Shown: positions 16,807-27,968, counted from the stretch's first letter. The stretch is DNA of 64,000 nt from Thalassotalea nanhaiensis (GCF_031583575.1 NZ_CP134146.1:4092001-4156000); one strand, 5' to 3'. The notes: generated by a model from the sequence alone, not told the origin. Made by a program: numbers and translations.

Positions 16807-16834
16807 AGTTAGTTATGTTTACTTAAAACAAGTT

Positions 16835-18669
<1,835 letters not shown>

Positions 18670-18733
18670 GGGTTGCTCCCTTATAGTATTTAATAAAGCA
18701 AATACATCTTAAAACTCTATAGCGGGACAAATC

Positions 18734-18747
18734 TTGATAGAAATCAA
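18734..18747. promoter_or_regulatory. perfect FNR/Dnr box upstream of norC
   Basis: TTGATAGAAATCAA is an exact TTGAT-N4-ATCAA palindrome, 65 bases from the norC start. Confidence 0.88.
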
Positions 18748-18823
18748 ACTAATGAATATTGTTGCAAAAATGTTTAAAAATACATTTATTTGTAAACAAA
18801 ATTTTAATATTAAGGTGGATGAA

Positions 18824-19189
18824 TTAGAAGATAGGTAGCTTTTTAACCATGCTACGAGCAAGGTTAAGCATACCAATTAACACAAAACCGGTATGCACAA
18901 GAATGAAATACAGCAACATTGCCATTAACTGAAATGGTGCTTCATCAGACAGTAAAATAAAGATTAAAGGGATAAAGACGACAAGCCCAACAACAACCGA
19001 TAGTTGCACGGCACGATACAAGTGAACCCGTAACCAGGCGCGATGACTTTTGTATTTGAAGAACAGCCAAAGTAAGGCAATAAATGACAACCCTGGCAAT
19101 ATTAATAGATTAGCTAAAAATAGTGATTGGCAGGTTACGGCTAAATGTACGGATGATTTTGGATTTATTAACATAATGATCTCATACAC
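18824..19189 (-). CDS. membrane protein in the nor cluster, function unknown
   Basis: 121 residues with four hydrophobic segments (about 18-44, 62-83, 88-112 with intervening charges). It lies between norQ and norC on the same strand, 44 bases after norQ. It is much shorter than NorE (a cytochrome oxidase subunit III homologue) and longer than NorF, the usual accessory membrane proteins at this place. A second ATG at 19174 may be the true start. A role in NO reductase assembly is inferred only from position. Confidence 0.6.
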   Translation of the reverse strand: MYEIIMLINPKSSVHLAVTCQSLFLANLLILPGLSFIALLWLFFKYKSHRAWLRVHLYRAVQLSVVVGLVVFIPLIFILLSDEAPFQLMAMLLYFILVHTGFVLIGMLNLARSMVKKLPIF

Positions 19190-19233
19190 TTAGACGTTAT
19201 TTTAACTATAAACTTTAATAACCTGATAATACA

Positions 19234-20052
19234 CTACGATTCATCAAAATATATTCTGGCAATATCCATTAACGCTTTAATTGTTTCTGGGTCATCTGAT
19301 AATGGCTCTGCTAAACAAGATTTACAAACCTCTAACGGGTCCATGCCACTTGACATCATTTTGGCTGCATAAATCAATAAGCGGGTAGACACAACTTCAT
19401 CTAAATCATTTTGTTCTAAGCGACGTAATGCTTGAGCAAGTTCAACTAAAGTAAAGGCTAAATGAGACTCAACGTTTGCTTCACTGATTAATATTTGCTG
19501 TTCTACTTCTTTTTCAGGATAGTCAAACCTTAACGCAACAAAGCGTTGTTTTGTACTAGGTTTCATGCCCTTTAATAAGTTTTGATAACCAGGGTTGTAT
19601 GAAACAACCAGCATAAAATCAGGGTGTGCTTCTAGTAACTCCCCGGTTCGTTCTAGCGGTAAAATACGACGATTATCAGCTAACGGGTGCAATACAACAG
19701 TGGTATCTTTACGCGCTTCTACCACTTCATCAAGATAACAAATTCCCCCCTCACGAACAGCCCTTGTTAAGGGTCCATCTTGCCAATAAGTTCCATCTGC
19801 ACCAATTAAGTGCCTGCCAACGAGATCTGCAGCAGTTAAGTCATCATGACAAGCAACCGTATAAAGCGGTTTATTCAATTTTTTTGCCATGTGCTCAATA
19901 AAGCGAGTTTTACCACAGCCCGTAGGACCTTTGATCAGAATTGGCAAATGATGTTGGTGAGCATACTCAAACAAAGACACTTCATTGTTTTGTTCTTTAT
20001 AATACGGCACATCAATGGGGTCGGAAGTCAGTTTTAAATTTGTAGTACTCAT
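19234..20052 (-). CDS. norQ: nitric oxide reductase activation ATPase NorQ
   Basis: A 272-residue MoxR/CbbQ-family AAA+ ATPase. Walker A is GPTGCGKT (near residue 40) and Walker B is ICYLDEVVE (near residue 105), followed by a CbbQ-type C-terminal domain. It partners NorD to insert iron into NorB. It lies upstream of the small membrane protein and norCB, with its own perfect FNR/Dnr box 78 bases before the ATG. Confidence 0.95.
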   Translation of the reverse strand: MSTTNLKLTSDPIDVPYYKEQNNEVSLFEYAHQHHLPILIKGPTGCGKTRFIEHMAKKLNKPLYTVACHDDLTAADLVGRHLIGADGTYWQDGPLTRAVREGGICYLDEVVEARKDTTVVLHPLADNRRILPLERTGELLEAHPDFMLVVSYNPGYQNLLKGMKPSTKQRFVALRFDYPEKEVEQQILISEANVESHLAFTLVELAQALRRLEQNDLDEVVSTRLLIYAAKMMSSGMDPLEVCKSCLAEPLSDDPETIKALMDIARIYFDES

Positions 20053-20129
20053 AAAATCTCAATATGTAACTTACATATTGCATAAGTTACTCCTATGTTA
20101 ACAGCGGTGCAATTGAGATAAGAGCTTAG

Positions 20130-20143
20130 TTGATTCAGATCAA
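20130..20143. promoter_or_regulatory. perfect FNR/Dnr box upstream of norQ
   Basis: TTGATTCAGATCAA is an exact TTGAT-N4-ATCAA palindrome, 78 bases from the norQ start. Confidence 0.88.
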
Positions 20144-20226
20144 GGTAAAAATAGGAAAGGATTGCCCAACCCCACAAAAAGGAGGCTGAGCTAATTTTTT
20201 GTGTTTAAACACAGTGAATTGTTTTA

Positions 20227-21543
20227 TTAACGTACAACCATCATAGAAGCACTTTTTGGATTCGATAGTAAATCGGCAAATACTTGCCAACGCTTTTGTG
20301 CATCGTCACCACTTCTAAATTCAACATAATCTTTAACCAAGTCTTTACCTAGGTTGTAGTTGATTACATAGGCACGGTAGCGCTCAATAAAGCCAACACG
20401 TTGATTTGACTTATCTGCTGTACTTAACTCATATTTCATTAAGAATGCTGCTGCTTGCTGCTTATCAATTTGACCATCCAAATAACGCTTGGCTGCCACA
20501 TTCCCTGCATAAGATAGTTTCCCTAAAATGCTCTCTACTTGATAGTAAGCTTCTGCTTTTTCAGGGTCTAAGCCCGCTAACGGAAATAATATCGCTTTTT
20601 CAAATGCCATACGCTCGCTATGACTATAAGCCACTTCAATGCCGTAGTTCGCGCTACCCTCAGCTAATAAAGAAAGCGGTGAGTACAATGGATAAACCGA
20701 ATATTCCAACCAGCCTTTGCCATTAACCAAGTGTTTTTCCATTAATGAGTTAAACACGTGATGACCGGGGTAACCTTCGTGGCTAGCCAAATCTATTGCT
20801 CGGTCTATTTGAATTGGAAAATCAGTATTTACTTGAATTAAACTAAAACTGTTGCCTTTATACCAGTTGTAACCACTCCATGGTTTGTCGTTCACATATT
20901 CAATAGTAAAAGACTCTTCGGCTGGTAATTCAATATTTGCCTTAGTGCGCTTTTGTGACTCTTCAATCGCCGCAATAAACACTTTTCCAAGTTTATCTAA
21001 TGGGATCACAAACTGATCTTTGAATGCTTTTAAGCGAGGGTTTAACTCTCCCTCACCGGGTAATAATTTATCTAGTTCAGCTAATGCTTTGTCAAAGTCT
21101 GCTTCGGTTAAGTTTGGCGATTGCGCATCATAAAGTGCCATAGACTCTTGATCAAAGCTAAATTTCTTGCCGTTTAATTGTTCAATAAATGCTTTAACAG
21201 AGCGAACCTGAACCACCAACATATCTTTACGAAGTTGCTCGCCGGCAATGGCGTTAGAATTATTTAGATCATCTTCCAATTGCACAGCAAAATTTAACAA
21301 CTTATCTAAAGGTAACTTTTCAGCTTCTTCTTGCCACTCTTTAGGCCCGTAGTAGGCATCAATATAATAATTCTGATGCTTCCCCACATGCAGCGCTAAC
21401 TTAACGTATCGTTCAGCCAGTTGATCCATACTTACTTCTACCTTAGTCGTTTCATCTTCAGAACCTGAATTTCCACCACATGAGAATAATGTAATAGTTA
21501 ACAGCACTGCGATACATTTTTGAGCATTAATTAGAATTTTCAT
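20227..21543 (-). CDS. DUF885-family lipoprotein
   Basis: A 438-residue protein with a lipoprotein signal (LFSCGG, C22). The C-terminal half has HEGYPGHH near residue 265, the signature of the DUF885 family, which resembles a zinc-peptidase HExxH motif. Substrate unknown. It overlaps the 3' end of the cytochrome c gene by 17 bases, which suggests cotranscription. No link to denitrification is visible. Confidence 0.75.
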   Translation of the reverse strand: MKILINAQKCIAVLLTITLFSCGGNSGSEDETTKVEVSMDQLAERYVKLALHVGKHQNYYIDAYYGPKEWQEEAEKLPLDKLLNFAVQLEDDLNNSNAIAGEQLRKDMLVVQVRSVKAFIEQLNGKKFSFDQESMALYDAQSPNLTEADFDKALAELDKLLPGEGELNPRLKAFKDQFVIPLDKLGKVFIAAIEESQKRTKANIELPAEESFTIEYVNDKPWSGYNWYKGNSFSLIQVNTDFPIQIDRAIDLASHEGYPGHHVFNSLMEKHLVNGKGWLEYSVYPLYSPLSLLAEGSANYGIEVAYSHSERMAFEKAILFPLAGLDPEKAEAYYQVESILGKLSYAGNVAAKRYLDGQIDKQQAAAFLMKYELSTADKSNQRVGFIERYRAYVINYNLGKDLVKDYVEFRSGDDAQKRWQVFADLLSNPKSASMMVVR

Positions 21544-22000
21544 TCGCTTCTCCAGTTACGTTGGTTTGCGAGAGACCTGTAGAAATATTGGCATAATATT
21601 TCGCTAATTCAAGCATATCATCTTCATTTAATCGACTTACCATACCTTGCATAATCGAATCTTTTCGACGCCTGTACTTAAATGCTAACAGTTGCTTAAG
21701 TAAATATTCTTGATGTTGGCCAGCTAGGTTGGGGTAAATAGGCACAGGAGAATGCCCTGTTTTGCCATGACAAGGTGCACAAAAATCAATTTGGGTGTTC
21801 AACTTTTTTTGCTTTAATAATAATTGCTGCTCATCAAAATCAACTTCTTGTTCAGCAATATGAAGCATATCTGGGTTTGATGTTTTGGCTGCAATTTTAT
21901 CTGATGGCTCTAGTTTAGTTGGCTCTGGCGGGTTAATTTCAACAGCATATGACAACATGCTAAAGGAGAAAAAAATAAAAAATTGGATTAATTTCATCAT
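21527..22000 (-). CDS. class I cytochrome c, periplasmic
   Basis: 157 residues: a signal peptide (about 1-19, LSYA), a long charged N-terminal extension, then a monoheme c5/c-553-like domain with CAPCH and a PNLAGQ...YLLKQL segment; the likely axial Met is in IMQGM. The domain is clearly paralogous to the next gene (22066-22365), which lacks the 50-residue extension. Confidence 0.8.
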   Translation of the reverse strand: MMKLIQFFIFFSFSMLSYAVEINPPEPTKLEPSDKIAAKTSNPDMLHIAEQEVDFDEQQLLLKQKKLNTQIDFCAPCHGKTGHSPVPIYPNLAGQHQEYLLKQLLAFKYRRRKDSIMQGMVSRLNEDDMLELAKYYANISTGLSQTNVTGEANENSN

Positions 22001-22027
22001 ATAAAAAAGTTAAATTTAGGGCACAAA

Positions 22028-22050
22028 AAAAGCGCATTATATGCGCTTTT
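22028..22050 (-). terminator. terminator after the short cytochrome c gene
   Basis: AAAAGCGCAT and ATGCGCTTTT (22028-22037 and 22041-22050) form a 10-base stem with T residues on the minus strand. Confidence 0.85.
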
Positions 22051-22065
22051 ATATCTTAATATCAC

Positions 22066-22365
22066 TTATTTGATGCTTGCGTAATATGCAGATAAGTTAG
22101 CGATATCAGCGTCAGTTAATGGCATAGCCATACCTGACATTACTGGGTCTTTACGAGTACCAGTTTTGAAGTCTTTAAGTTGCTTGGCAAGGTAAGCTTC
22201 TTTTTGACCCGCTAAGTTAGGGTACATTGGTACAGCTGAAATGCCTGTAGCACCGTGACAAGCAGCACACATGGCTGATTTTGCTTTTCCGGCTTCTGCG
22301 TCTGCAGCCATTGATGGGGCAGTCATAACTACTGTTGCAGCTAATGCTAGAGCTAATTTTTTCAT
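22066..22365 (-). CDS. small class I cytochrome c (c5/c-553 type)
   Basis: A 99-residue periplasmic monoheme cytochrome. Signal peptide 1-20 (SMAA), CAACH heme site, [11 protein letters not shown], and a Met ligand in VMSGMAMPL. It is a candidate soluble carrier for nitrite or NO reductase, or for an oxidase; this role is not shown by the sequence. Confidence 0.85.
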   Translation of the reverse strand: MKKLALALAATVVMTAPSMAADAEAGKAKSAMCAACHGATGISAVPMYPNLAGQKEAYLAKQLKDFKTGTRKDPVMSGMAMPLTDADIANLSAYYASIK

Positions 22366-22537
22366 AGATAAATACTCTTCTTATGTTAATAAACTTTATG
22401 TTAACTGGATTGATTATATGAAAAAAAGTTTACCCTGTCTGCGATTATTTTGAATAATAACTTGATATTGCTTAAATTATTTGCGTATTTGTTACACTAT
22501 TCGATAAAATTGAATCAGAAAACCCATTGTAAATAAG

Positions 22538-24001
22538 TTGTTAACATTGAAATTTTCAAATACCTATCACCAATTAGGTGACAAATTTTATCAATCGGCG
22601 ATGCCGGCACAAGTGTCTAAACCAAGCTTATTGTTTTGGAATGATACCCTTGCCGAGGATTTGTGCTTATCAACTTCATTTTGTCAGGATAAATCTGAAC
22701 TTGCTCAATATTTTTCTGGTAATAAAATAATCGCTGGTGCAGAGCCCGTGGCACTTGCTTATTCAGGCCATCAATTTGGTCAGTTCAACCCTTATATGGG
22801 AGACGGCCGAGCTCATTTATTGGGTGAAGTAACCGACGTAAACAACATTCAACGAGACATACAACTGAAAGGCTCTGGGCAGACGCCCTATTCACGAAGA
22901 GGCGACGGCCTTTGTGCCATTGGCCCTGCGATTCGTGAGTTTATAATGAGTGAAGCTATGTTCGCATTAGGCGTGCCTACATCTCGTTGTTTAGCCGTTG
23001 TTGCTACAGGTGAAACCGTATATCGTGAATTGCCGAAACCCGGCGCAGTTGTTACTCGCGTAGCTGCCAGCCATATACGGGTAGGTACGTTCCAACATTT
23101 TGCTGCTAGAGGTGATGTCGATTCATTAGCCGCCTTAACTGAATATACAATTAATCGCCATTACCCAGATATAGACACTAAAGCTGACGGGTATATTTTA
23201 GAGTTTATAAAAGCCGTGTGTACCAAACAAATTGACGTTGTAGTGCAGTGGATGCGCGTTGGATTTATACATGGCGTAATGAATACTGATAATTGTGCTA
23301 TTTCAGGAGAGACCATCGATTTTGGTCCTTGTGCTATGCTCGGCGCTTATCATCCCGGTACAGTATATAGCTCTATTGATAAAAATGGCCGTTATGCCTT
23401 TGCCAACCAACCTAATATAGCCCAATGGAATATGGCACGTTTTGCCGAAAGCTTAATTCCTCTTATTGATGAAGACAGTGAACAAGCGGTCAAATTATTA
23501 GAGCCTATTATTTTGCAGTTCGCTGAAGACTTTAATGATGCGTACTATACAATGCTCGCTAAAAAGCTTGGCGTGCCTGAACTATGCTTAATAGAAAAAG
23601 CGTTTATCAAAGAGTTTCTTGATATATTGCAAACTCAAGAGCTCGATTACACCCTTACATTTGTACAACTGACAGAGTCTTTAAGTGATAGTGAGCAGGC
23701 AGAATCTTTAAATGCTACGCTTGGCAAGTGGTATAACAAATGGCGAGATTTGTTGCAAAAAATTAGTATTGATAACGCTACAGCGCAGTCATTAATGCGT
23801 GAACAAAACCCTGTTGTAATCCCAAGAAATCATCATGTAGAAGCGATTTTAAATGAGTGTGAAACCAGCGGTGACTTAAGCTCAGCAGATCGGTTTTTAC
23901 AGGTGTTAAGATCTCCTTATAAACAACAAATACATACCAGTGATTTTCAAGACTTACCTGAAGATGGTGACGTAAACTACCGTACGTTCTGTGGAACTTA
24001 A
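22538..24001 (+). CDS. selO: protein adenylyltransferase SelO (YdiU family)
   Basis: A 487-residue pseudokinase-fold enzyme that transfers AMP to protein hydroxyl groups. Family motifs include AYSGHQFGQFNPYMGDGRA, the QLKGSGQTPYSRRGDG nucleotide loop and HGVMNTDNCAISGETIDFGP. The C-terminal CGT has a cysteine where many homologues have Cys or selenocysteine. No ATG lies near the N-terminus: after the in-frame stop at 22511 the available starts are TTG codons at 22538 and 22547, and alignment to YdiU-type starts supports one of them. Confidence 0.93.
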   Translation: MLTLKFSNTYHQLGDKFYQSAMPAQVSKPSLLFWNDTLAEDLCLSTSFCQDKSELAQYFSGNKIIAGAEPVALAYSGHQFGQFNPYMGDGRAHLLGEVTDVNNIQRDIQLKGSGQTPYSRRGDGLCAIGPAIREFIMSEAMFALGVPTSRCLAVVATGETVYRELPKPGAVVTRVAASHIRVGTFQHFAARGDVDSLAALTEYTINRHYPDIDTKADGYILEFIKAVCTKQIDVVVQWMRVGFIHGVMNTDNCAISGETIDFGPCAMLGAYHPGTVYSSIDKNGRYAFANQPNIAQWNMARFAESLIPLIDEDSEQAVKLLEPIILQFAEDFNDAYYTMLAKKLGVPELCLIEKAFIKEFLDILQTQELDYTLTFVQLTESLSDSEQAESLNATLGKWYNKWRDLLQKISIDNATAQSLMREQNPVVIPRNHHVEAILNECETSGDLSSADRFLQVLRSPYKQQIHTSDFQDLPEDGDVNYRTFCGT

Positions 24002-24011
24002 TGGAAATACA

Positions 24012-24308
24012 ATGCAACAAATAAAAACAGCCACATTAGATAACGACAATTTACTACTCATTGTTTTCACCAAACAGTGGGATCTAGATGATATTAATTT
24101 CCTTTCAGAGTGTGTATTCAAGCAATTACCCGATTATCAATTAAAAGAACGCGTTCAAGGCGCAGATCGAGAATATTTCCGCTTTACGTATAACAATGCA
24201 TACCTAATATTGCACTTTGAAAGCTATAGTGAATCTTGTTGGATAGAACCTGAAGATCAACTTGAAAACCAACAGTTGATGAAAATTAGCTCATTATTAA
24301 ATTCCTAA
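24012..24308 (+). CDS. DUF3630-like small protein
   Basis: 98 residues from the ATG at 24012, 10 bases after selO ends; a GTG inside selO (23991) is the other possible start. An acidic, mixed alpha/beta protein with AYLILHFESYSESCWIEPED. I believe it belongs to the DUF3630 family of Alteromonadales, but this is by memory of the pattern. Likely in the selO transcript. Confidence 0.6.
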   Translation: MQQIKTATLDNDNLLLIVFTKQWDLDDINFLSECVFKQLPDYQLKERVQGADREYFRFTYNNAYLILHFESYSESCWIEPEDQLENQQLMKISSLLNS

Positions 24309-24322
24309 ATTTGGAGCGTTAA

Positions 24323-24595
24323 ATGAAATTTATTTTACTGTTATTAACATTGTCTTTAACCGCCTGTGTTTCAATTCAAGAAAAAAAGGAAGCGAATGTT
24401 ACGCCACAATTAGCTGACAATTTAGATGAGGGAAATTACAAAGACGAAGATGACGATGTGGTTATTATGATGGGTAACTGCAAAGGATTAGAGAATAGCG
24501 ATTATTGTGATTCTCTTAAAAAGAAAGAAGCAGATAATCAAAAACAACTTGATGAGTCACTTAAAAAGCACAGTAAAAAACAAGATAACAAGTAA
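24323..24595 (+). CDS. small lipoprotein, unknown
   Basis: 90 residues with a lipobox (SLTAC, C15) and a highly charged, lysine- and aspartate-rich mature part containing two cysteines (NCKGLENSDYCD). TTGGAGCG lies about 8 bases before the ATG. Follows the DUF3630-like gene by 14 bases. Confidence 0.6.
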   Translation: MKFILLLLTLSLTACVSIQEKKEANVTPQLADNLDEGNYKDEDDDVVIMMGNCKGLENSDYCDSLKKKEADNQKQLDESLKKHSKKQDNK

Positions 24596-24602
24596 CCCGT
24601 TT

Positions 24603-24624
24603 CCTGAACTTGTTTCAGGATCTA
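24603..24624. repeat. short interspersed hairpin repeat
   Basis: CCTGAA-CTTGT-TTCAGG, followed by ATCTAT; related to ACTTGTTTCAGGATCTAT at 14361. It is a common type of short interspersed repeat in proteobacteria. Confidence 0.5.
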
Positions 24625-24699
24625 TAATCGGGAATAAAGTTATCTGTTTTCTTATACCGTGTCGCTCTAGTAATGACTCATAAATGACATTATCTATTA

Positions 24700-24735
24700 A
24701 AGTGGAATAACTTTACCAATGTACGGCAAGGGATT
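24700..24735 (-). pseudogene. remnant of an hpt 3' end
   Basis: On the minus strand this reads [11 protein letters not shown] and stop, the C-terminus of Hpt ([11 protein letters not shown] at 27337-27373). The nucleotide match over 30 bases (24701-24730 with 27344-27373) is 27/30 and the differences are synonymous in the coding frame. It lies just past the 746-residue lipoprotein gene. Confidence 0.65.
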
Positions 24736-24793
24736 AAAAGGATCTGGTAATTCAGATCCCTAATTTATCTGGAAGCCCAAGTGTTAGAAGTTT

Positions 24794-27034
24794 TTACATA
24801 AAAAGTCGATCAATTGAAGTTTTATAAACAAATTCACCACCGGCCAGTAAAATATGCAAAGTATTATCATTATCAATGATAAAAGATTTAGAATATTTGA
24901 ACTTAGGGAATTGCTTTAACAACTTAAAATCACTTGCCCTATATATGCCTAATGTTGTAACAATGACATTTTTATCCCCATCGATAATTTTTATTTCTTC
25001 ATTCACATCTGAGTCTTTTCCATTATCAAATTCATGCAAAATTATTTCTGGATTTTCTCTATCCATAACCAAATGAAATGTTCCGATTAAACTCAGCTGA
25101 CTATCATCTTCCAATCCTATTGGCAGAATAGGTCGATTATAAAATATTTCAGTTTTTTCTTCTGGAAGGAGAATATTTGTTGCAGCGTTCGGACTGTTAA
25201 TCAGATCATAATAACCTAAGGATAAACCACTGTTTACAAAAAATATTTTGTTAATATCACTACTAGAAACTATTCCTTTAGTAAAATATGCGACATCTCC
25301 TAAATCTTTGTCTGCGAAGGTAGAAAATTCGGAGTTGTTTAGATTAAATATGGCTGATTTATCACTTCCAGGAATGACTATTGCGTTATTATTACAGCCT
25401 ATTTCAGCATTTGTAAGTGGCTTGAAAATAGAATAGTAAGAATGCTTGTTAGTTAATGAAAAACTATTTTGGGCATTAAATTCATGCAAACCGCTATTTG
25501 ATCCACTTGTTAGAATAAATAGTTTCTCATTAATAAAACATAAATCTTCGACCCAAACATAAGATTCTATGTTTAAGTTTTTGCTAACACTACCATCTAA
25601 GTTAAATACGTTCTTATTTCCATATCCCCAAATAGTATTTGTGCTTTGTGTATAAAATAATTTATTAGCACGTTCAGGCAATTCATAAATTACGTTATCG
25701 CCAATACCAATATAGTGATTACCACTTGTTCTTTGCCAATATGCCGTACCAAATGTTTCAGCAGTATACCTTAAGCCAACAACATCTTGATTTACGTCGT
25801 CCTTGTTAAAAGAAGTGTGAATAATGTTTGAGGTAACTGTATCATCTAAGTTGACACCAGAAGCGTTATCTAGCAATCCAATGTTGCCTCTTTTTAAGAT
25901 TTTATTAAATACAACGGTTACATCAGTTACTTTTTCTAATGAATCTAATTGGTTTGCAGGAGTAATATCAATAGCCATCAGAGGGGTTTTATCATGCATG
26001 TGAGCCAACATTAAGTGATCAAAGCCGATGTAAAGCAAATCCCCTTCATAACCTAGAGTATAGTTTTGTTCTACTTGAGATTGATTAAAATAAAACTTAC
26101 TACCTGAAGATTGTTCTTCCGCTTTGATAACGTCTTTGTTTAACGTAAGTTCGATATATCCATCTACAGTTTTGTCATGTGCAATGCTTTTATCGTAATC
26201 ATAATCATATGTTCTACCTTGGCGACTAAATTGACCTATTACCCCCCACTGTTCATTTAAAAGCTGACTAATATAAGTCCCTTGAAAACTGATTGAATAC
26301 TCTTCTCTTTCCTCACCCAAGTATGTTTGAACTTGTGCTAAATCTAAATTTGAAACACTTTCTTGTTTTAGTTTATTGGCTAGTTCATCGTAAACTTCAA
26401 GGTTAAAATTGCTAACTTTAATGTCTCGACCTTTTTCCTGAACAATAGCCAAATGGTACGTGTTTTCACTTTCTTGCCACACAGTGTTTGTACTAATAGA
26501 GAGTTCAAAACCAAATTTATTCAATTCATCTAATGATGTTCCAACACTAAAGTTATTAGATAAAAGCTTGTAACTATATGAAGATAGCGCATTTTTCTCG
26601 TGATATTTTTGGTAAATAAAACTCTCTCTGCTATGTACCTCGAACTCTAAGTTTATCAATCCTGAAAGAATTAACTCATCATTGCCAATATTTCTGAAGC
26701 AGTTTTGAAAGTCTAGTATTCCTGTAGTCACGCCATTAGAGGTAACTTTATCGGTAAAATTAACAACACCACCTTCTTTACAATGGCGGGTATTGACATT
26801 ATCTGGGGAGTGAAAAAACCATAAAAGCTCTGCTTCAAGCAAGTCGACCATCGCAACAGGGCCTTCAACTAATGTTGTCGATATATTGACAATATCAACA
26901 CTTAACTCTTCTGAAAATTTAAAATTTTCTATTTCGTTTTGATCATTTAGTTTTGTCCCTTTGTCAGAACCACCGCCTCCACATCCGCCAAGCATTAAAG
27001 AGATAAACAATATTATTATTTTTGAAAAGTTCAT
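24794..27034 (-). CDS. large lipoprotein of unknown function
   Basis: A 746-residue protein with a lipobox (LGGC, C18) followed by a glycine linker (GGGGSDKG), so exported and lipid-anchored. The rest is beta-rich with no family I recognise; the C-terminal third contains repeated short strands (for instance NVIYELPERANKLFYTQS) that could be propeller blades. It is AT-richer than its neighbours and sits between hpt and a remnant of an hpt 3' end, which suggests that it arrived by insertion or recombination. Confidence 0.65.
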   Translation of the reverse strand: MNFSKIIILFISLMLGGCGGGGSDKGTKLNDQNEIENFKFSEELSVDIVNISTTLVEGPVAMVDLLEAELLWFFHSPDNVNTRHCKEGGVVNFTDKVTSNGVTTGILDFQNCFRNIGNDELILSGLINLEFEVHSRESFIYQKYHEKNALSSYSYKLLSNNFSVGTSLDELNKFGFELSISTNTVWQESENTYHLAIVQEKGRDIKVSNFNLEVYDELANKLKQESVSNLDLAQVQTYLGEEREEYSISFQGTYISQLLNEQWGVIGQFSRQGRTYDYDYDKSIAHDKTVDGYIELTLNKDVIKAEEQSSGSKFYFNQSQVEQNYTLGYEGDLLYIGFDHLMLAHMHDKTPLMAIDITPANQLDSLEKVTDVTVVFNKILKRGNIGLLDNASGVNLDDTVTSNIIHTSFNKDDVNQDVVGLRYTAETFGTAYWQRTSGNHYIGIGDNVIYELPERANKLFYTQSTNTIWGYGNKNVFNLDGSVSKNLNIESYVWVEDLCFINEKLFILTSGSNSGLHEFNAQNSFSLTNKHSYYSIFKPLTNAEIGCNNNAIVIPGSDKSAIFNLNNSEFSTFADKDLGDVAYFTKGIVSSSDINKIFFVNSGLSLGYYDLINSPNAATNILLPEEKTEIFYNRPILPIGLEDDSQLSLIGTFHLVMDRENPEIILHEFDNGKDSDVNEEIKIIDGDKNVIVTTLGIYRASDFKLLKQFPKFKYSKSFIIDNDNTLHILLAGGEFVYKTSIDRLFM

Positions 27035-27336
27035 ATTAGTATGGTCATGATTTAAATATTAGAAAATATTGCATGTACATATATTATTATCAATAGTTAA
27101 AATAATTTGTTCTGTTCAATTGATAATTAATAGATAATTAATAGATAGTTCATCGCTAATCATGATTAGAGGAGGGGCTATTGAATAGCCAGAATGGCTA
27201 CCATTGGAACGATTTTAATTATTGTGTAGCATCAAGCGGCTACACTATCAAAATTAATAGACGTTAAGTTTTCAAAGTCTTAACGTCTAAAGTGATGCGT
27301 GTTTGATTAAGAGATTACTGACCTGATGAAAGCTAT
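27035..27336. other. hairpin-rich region downstream of hpt
   Basis: 302 bases without a gene. Three consecutive perfect hairpins are present: TAGCCA/TGGCTA (27186-27200, loop GAA), GTGTAGC/GCTACAC (27224-27245) and TAGACGTTAAG/CTTAACGTCTA (27258-27289). The last may terminate hpt. Confidence 0.6.
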
Positions 27337-27867
27337 CTAGTCTAGTGGAATCACCTTACCAATGTACGGCAGGTTACGATATTTTTGTGCGTAATCAATC
27401 CCTACGCCTACGACAAATTCATCCGGTATTTCAAACCCTATCCACTTAACCCCTACAGGTACTTCTCGGCGTGACGGTTTATCAAGTAATGTACAAATTT
27501 CAATTGAGTTAGGCTCGCGTAAACTCAGAATTTGCATTACTTTGCTTAACGTATTACCAGTATCAATAATGTCTTCAACTAACAGTACATCTTTGCCTTG
27601 GATGTCATCATCTAAATCTTTAAGTATATGAACGTCACGAGAGCTTTCCATATTATTGCCGTAACTTGAAGCGGTCATAAAGTCGACGGTGTGATTTATA
27701 TCTATTGCTCTTGCCAAGTCGGCCATAAATACAAATGAACCACGCAATAACCCCACCATAACCAGATTGTCACGGTCTTTGTAAAACTCGGTTATTTGCT
27801 TGCCTAATTCGGCGACTCTTTTGCTGACTTCTTGTTCAGAAATCATAACTTCGACTTTATGTTTCAT
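27337..27867 (-). CDS. hpt: hypoxanthine phosphoribosyltransferase
   Basis: A 176-residue purine salvage enzyme that makes IMP or GMP from the base and PRPP. The PRPP-binding motif [13 protein letters not shown] is near residue 100 and VGLLRGS is the N-terminal loop. The start at 27867 ([10 protein letters not shown]) matches the E. coli Hpt N-terminus and has GAGAA upstream; an ATG 7 codons earlier is less likely. Confidence 0.95.
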   Translation of the reverse strand: MKHKVEVMISEQEVSKRVAELGKQITEFYKDRDNLVMVGLLRGSFVFMADLARAIDINHTVDFMTASSYGNNMESSRDVHILKDLDDDIQGKDVLLVEDIIDTGNTLSKVMQILSLREPNSIEICTLLDKPSRREVPVGVKWIGFEIPDEFVVGVGIDYAQKYRNLPYIGKVIPLD

Positions 27868-27968
27868 GTTGTTCTCGTGTTTTACCAAATAGGTAATAAA
27901 TAAATTAGTGTAACTATAGCGTGTACCATGAATTATGGCGATATGATTTTAAGGTGAGCAGACTTTAT

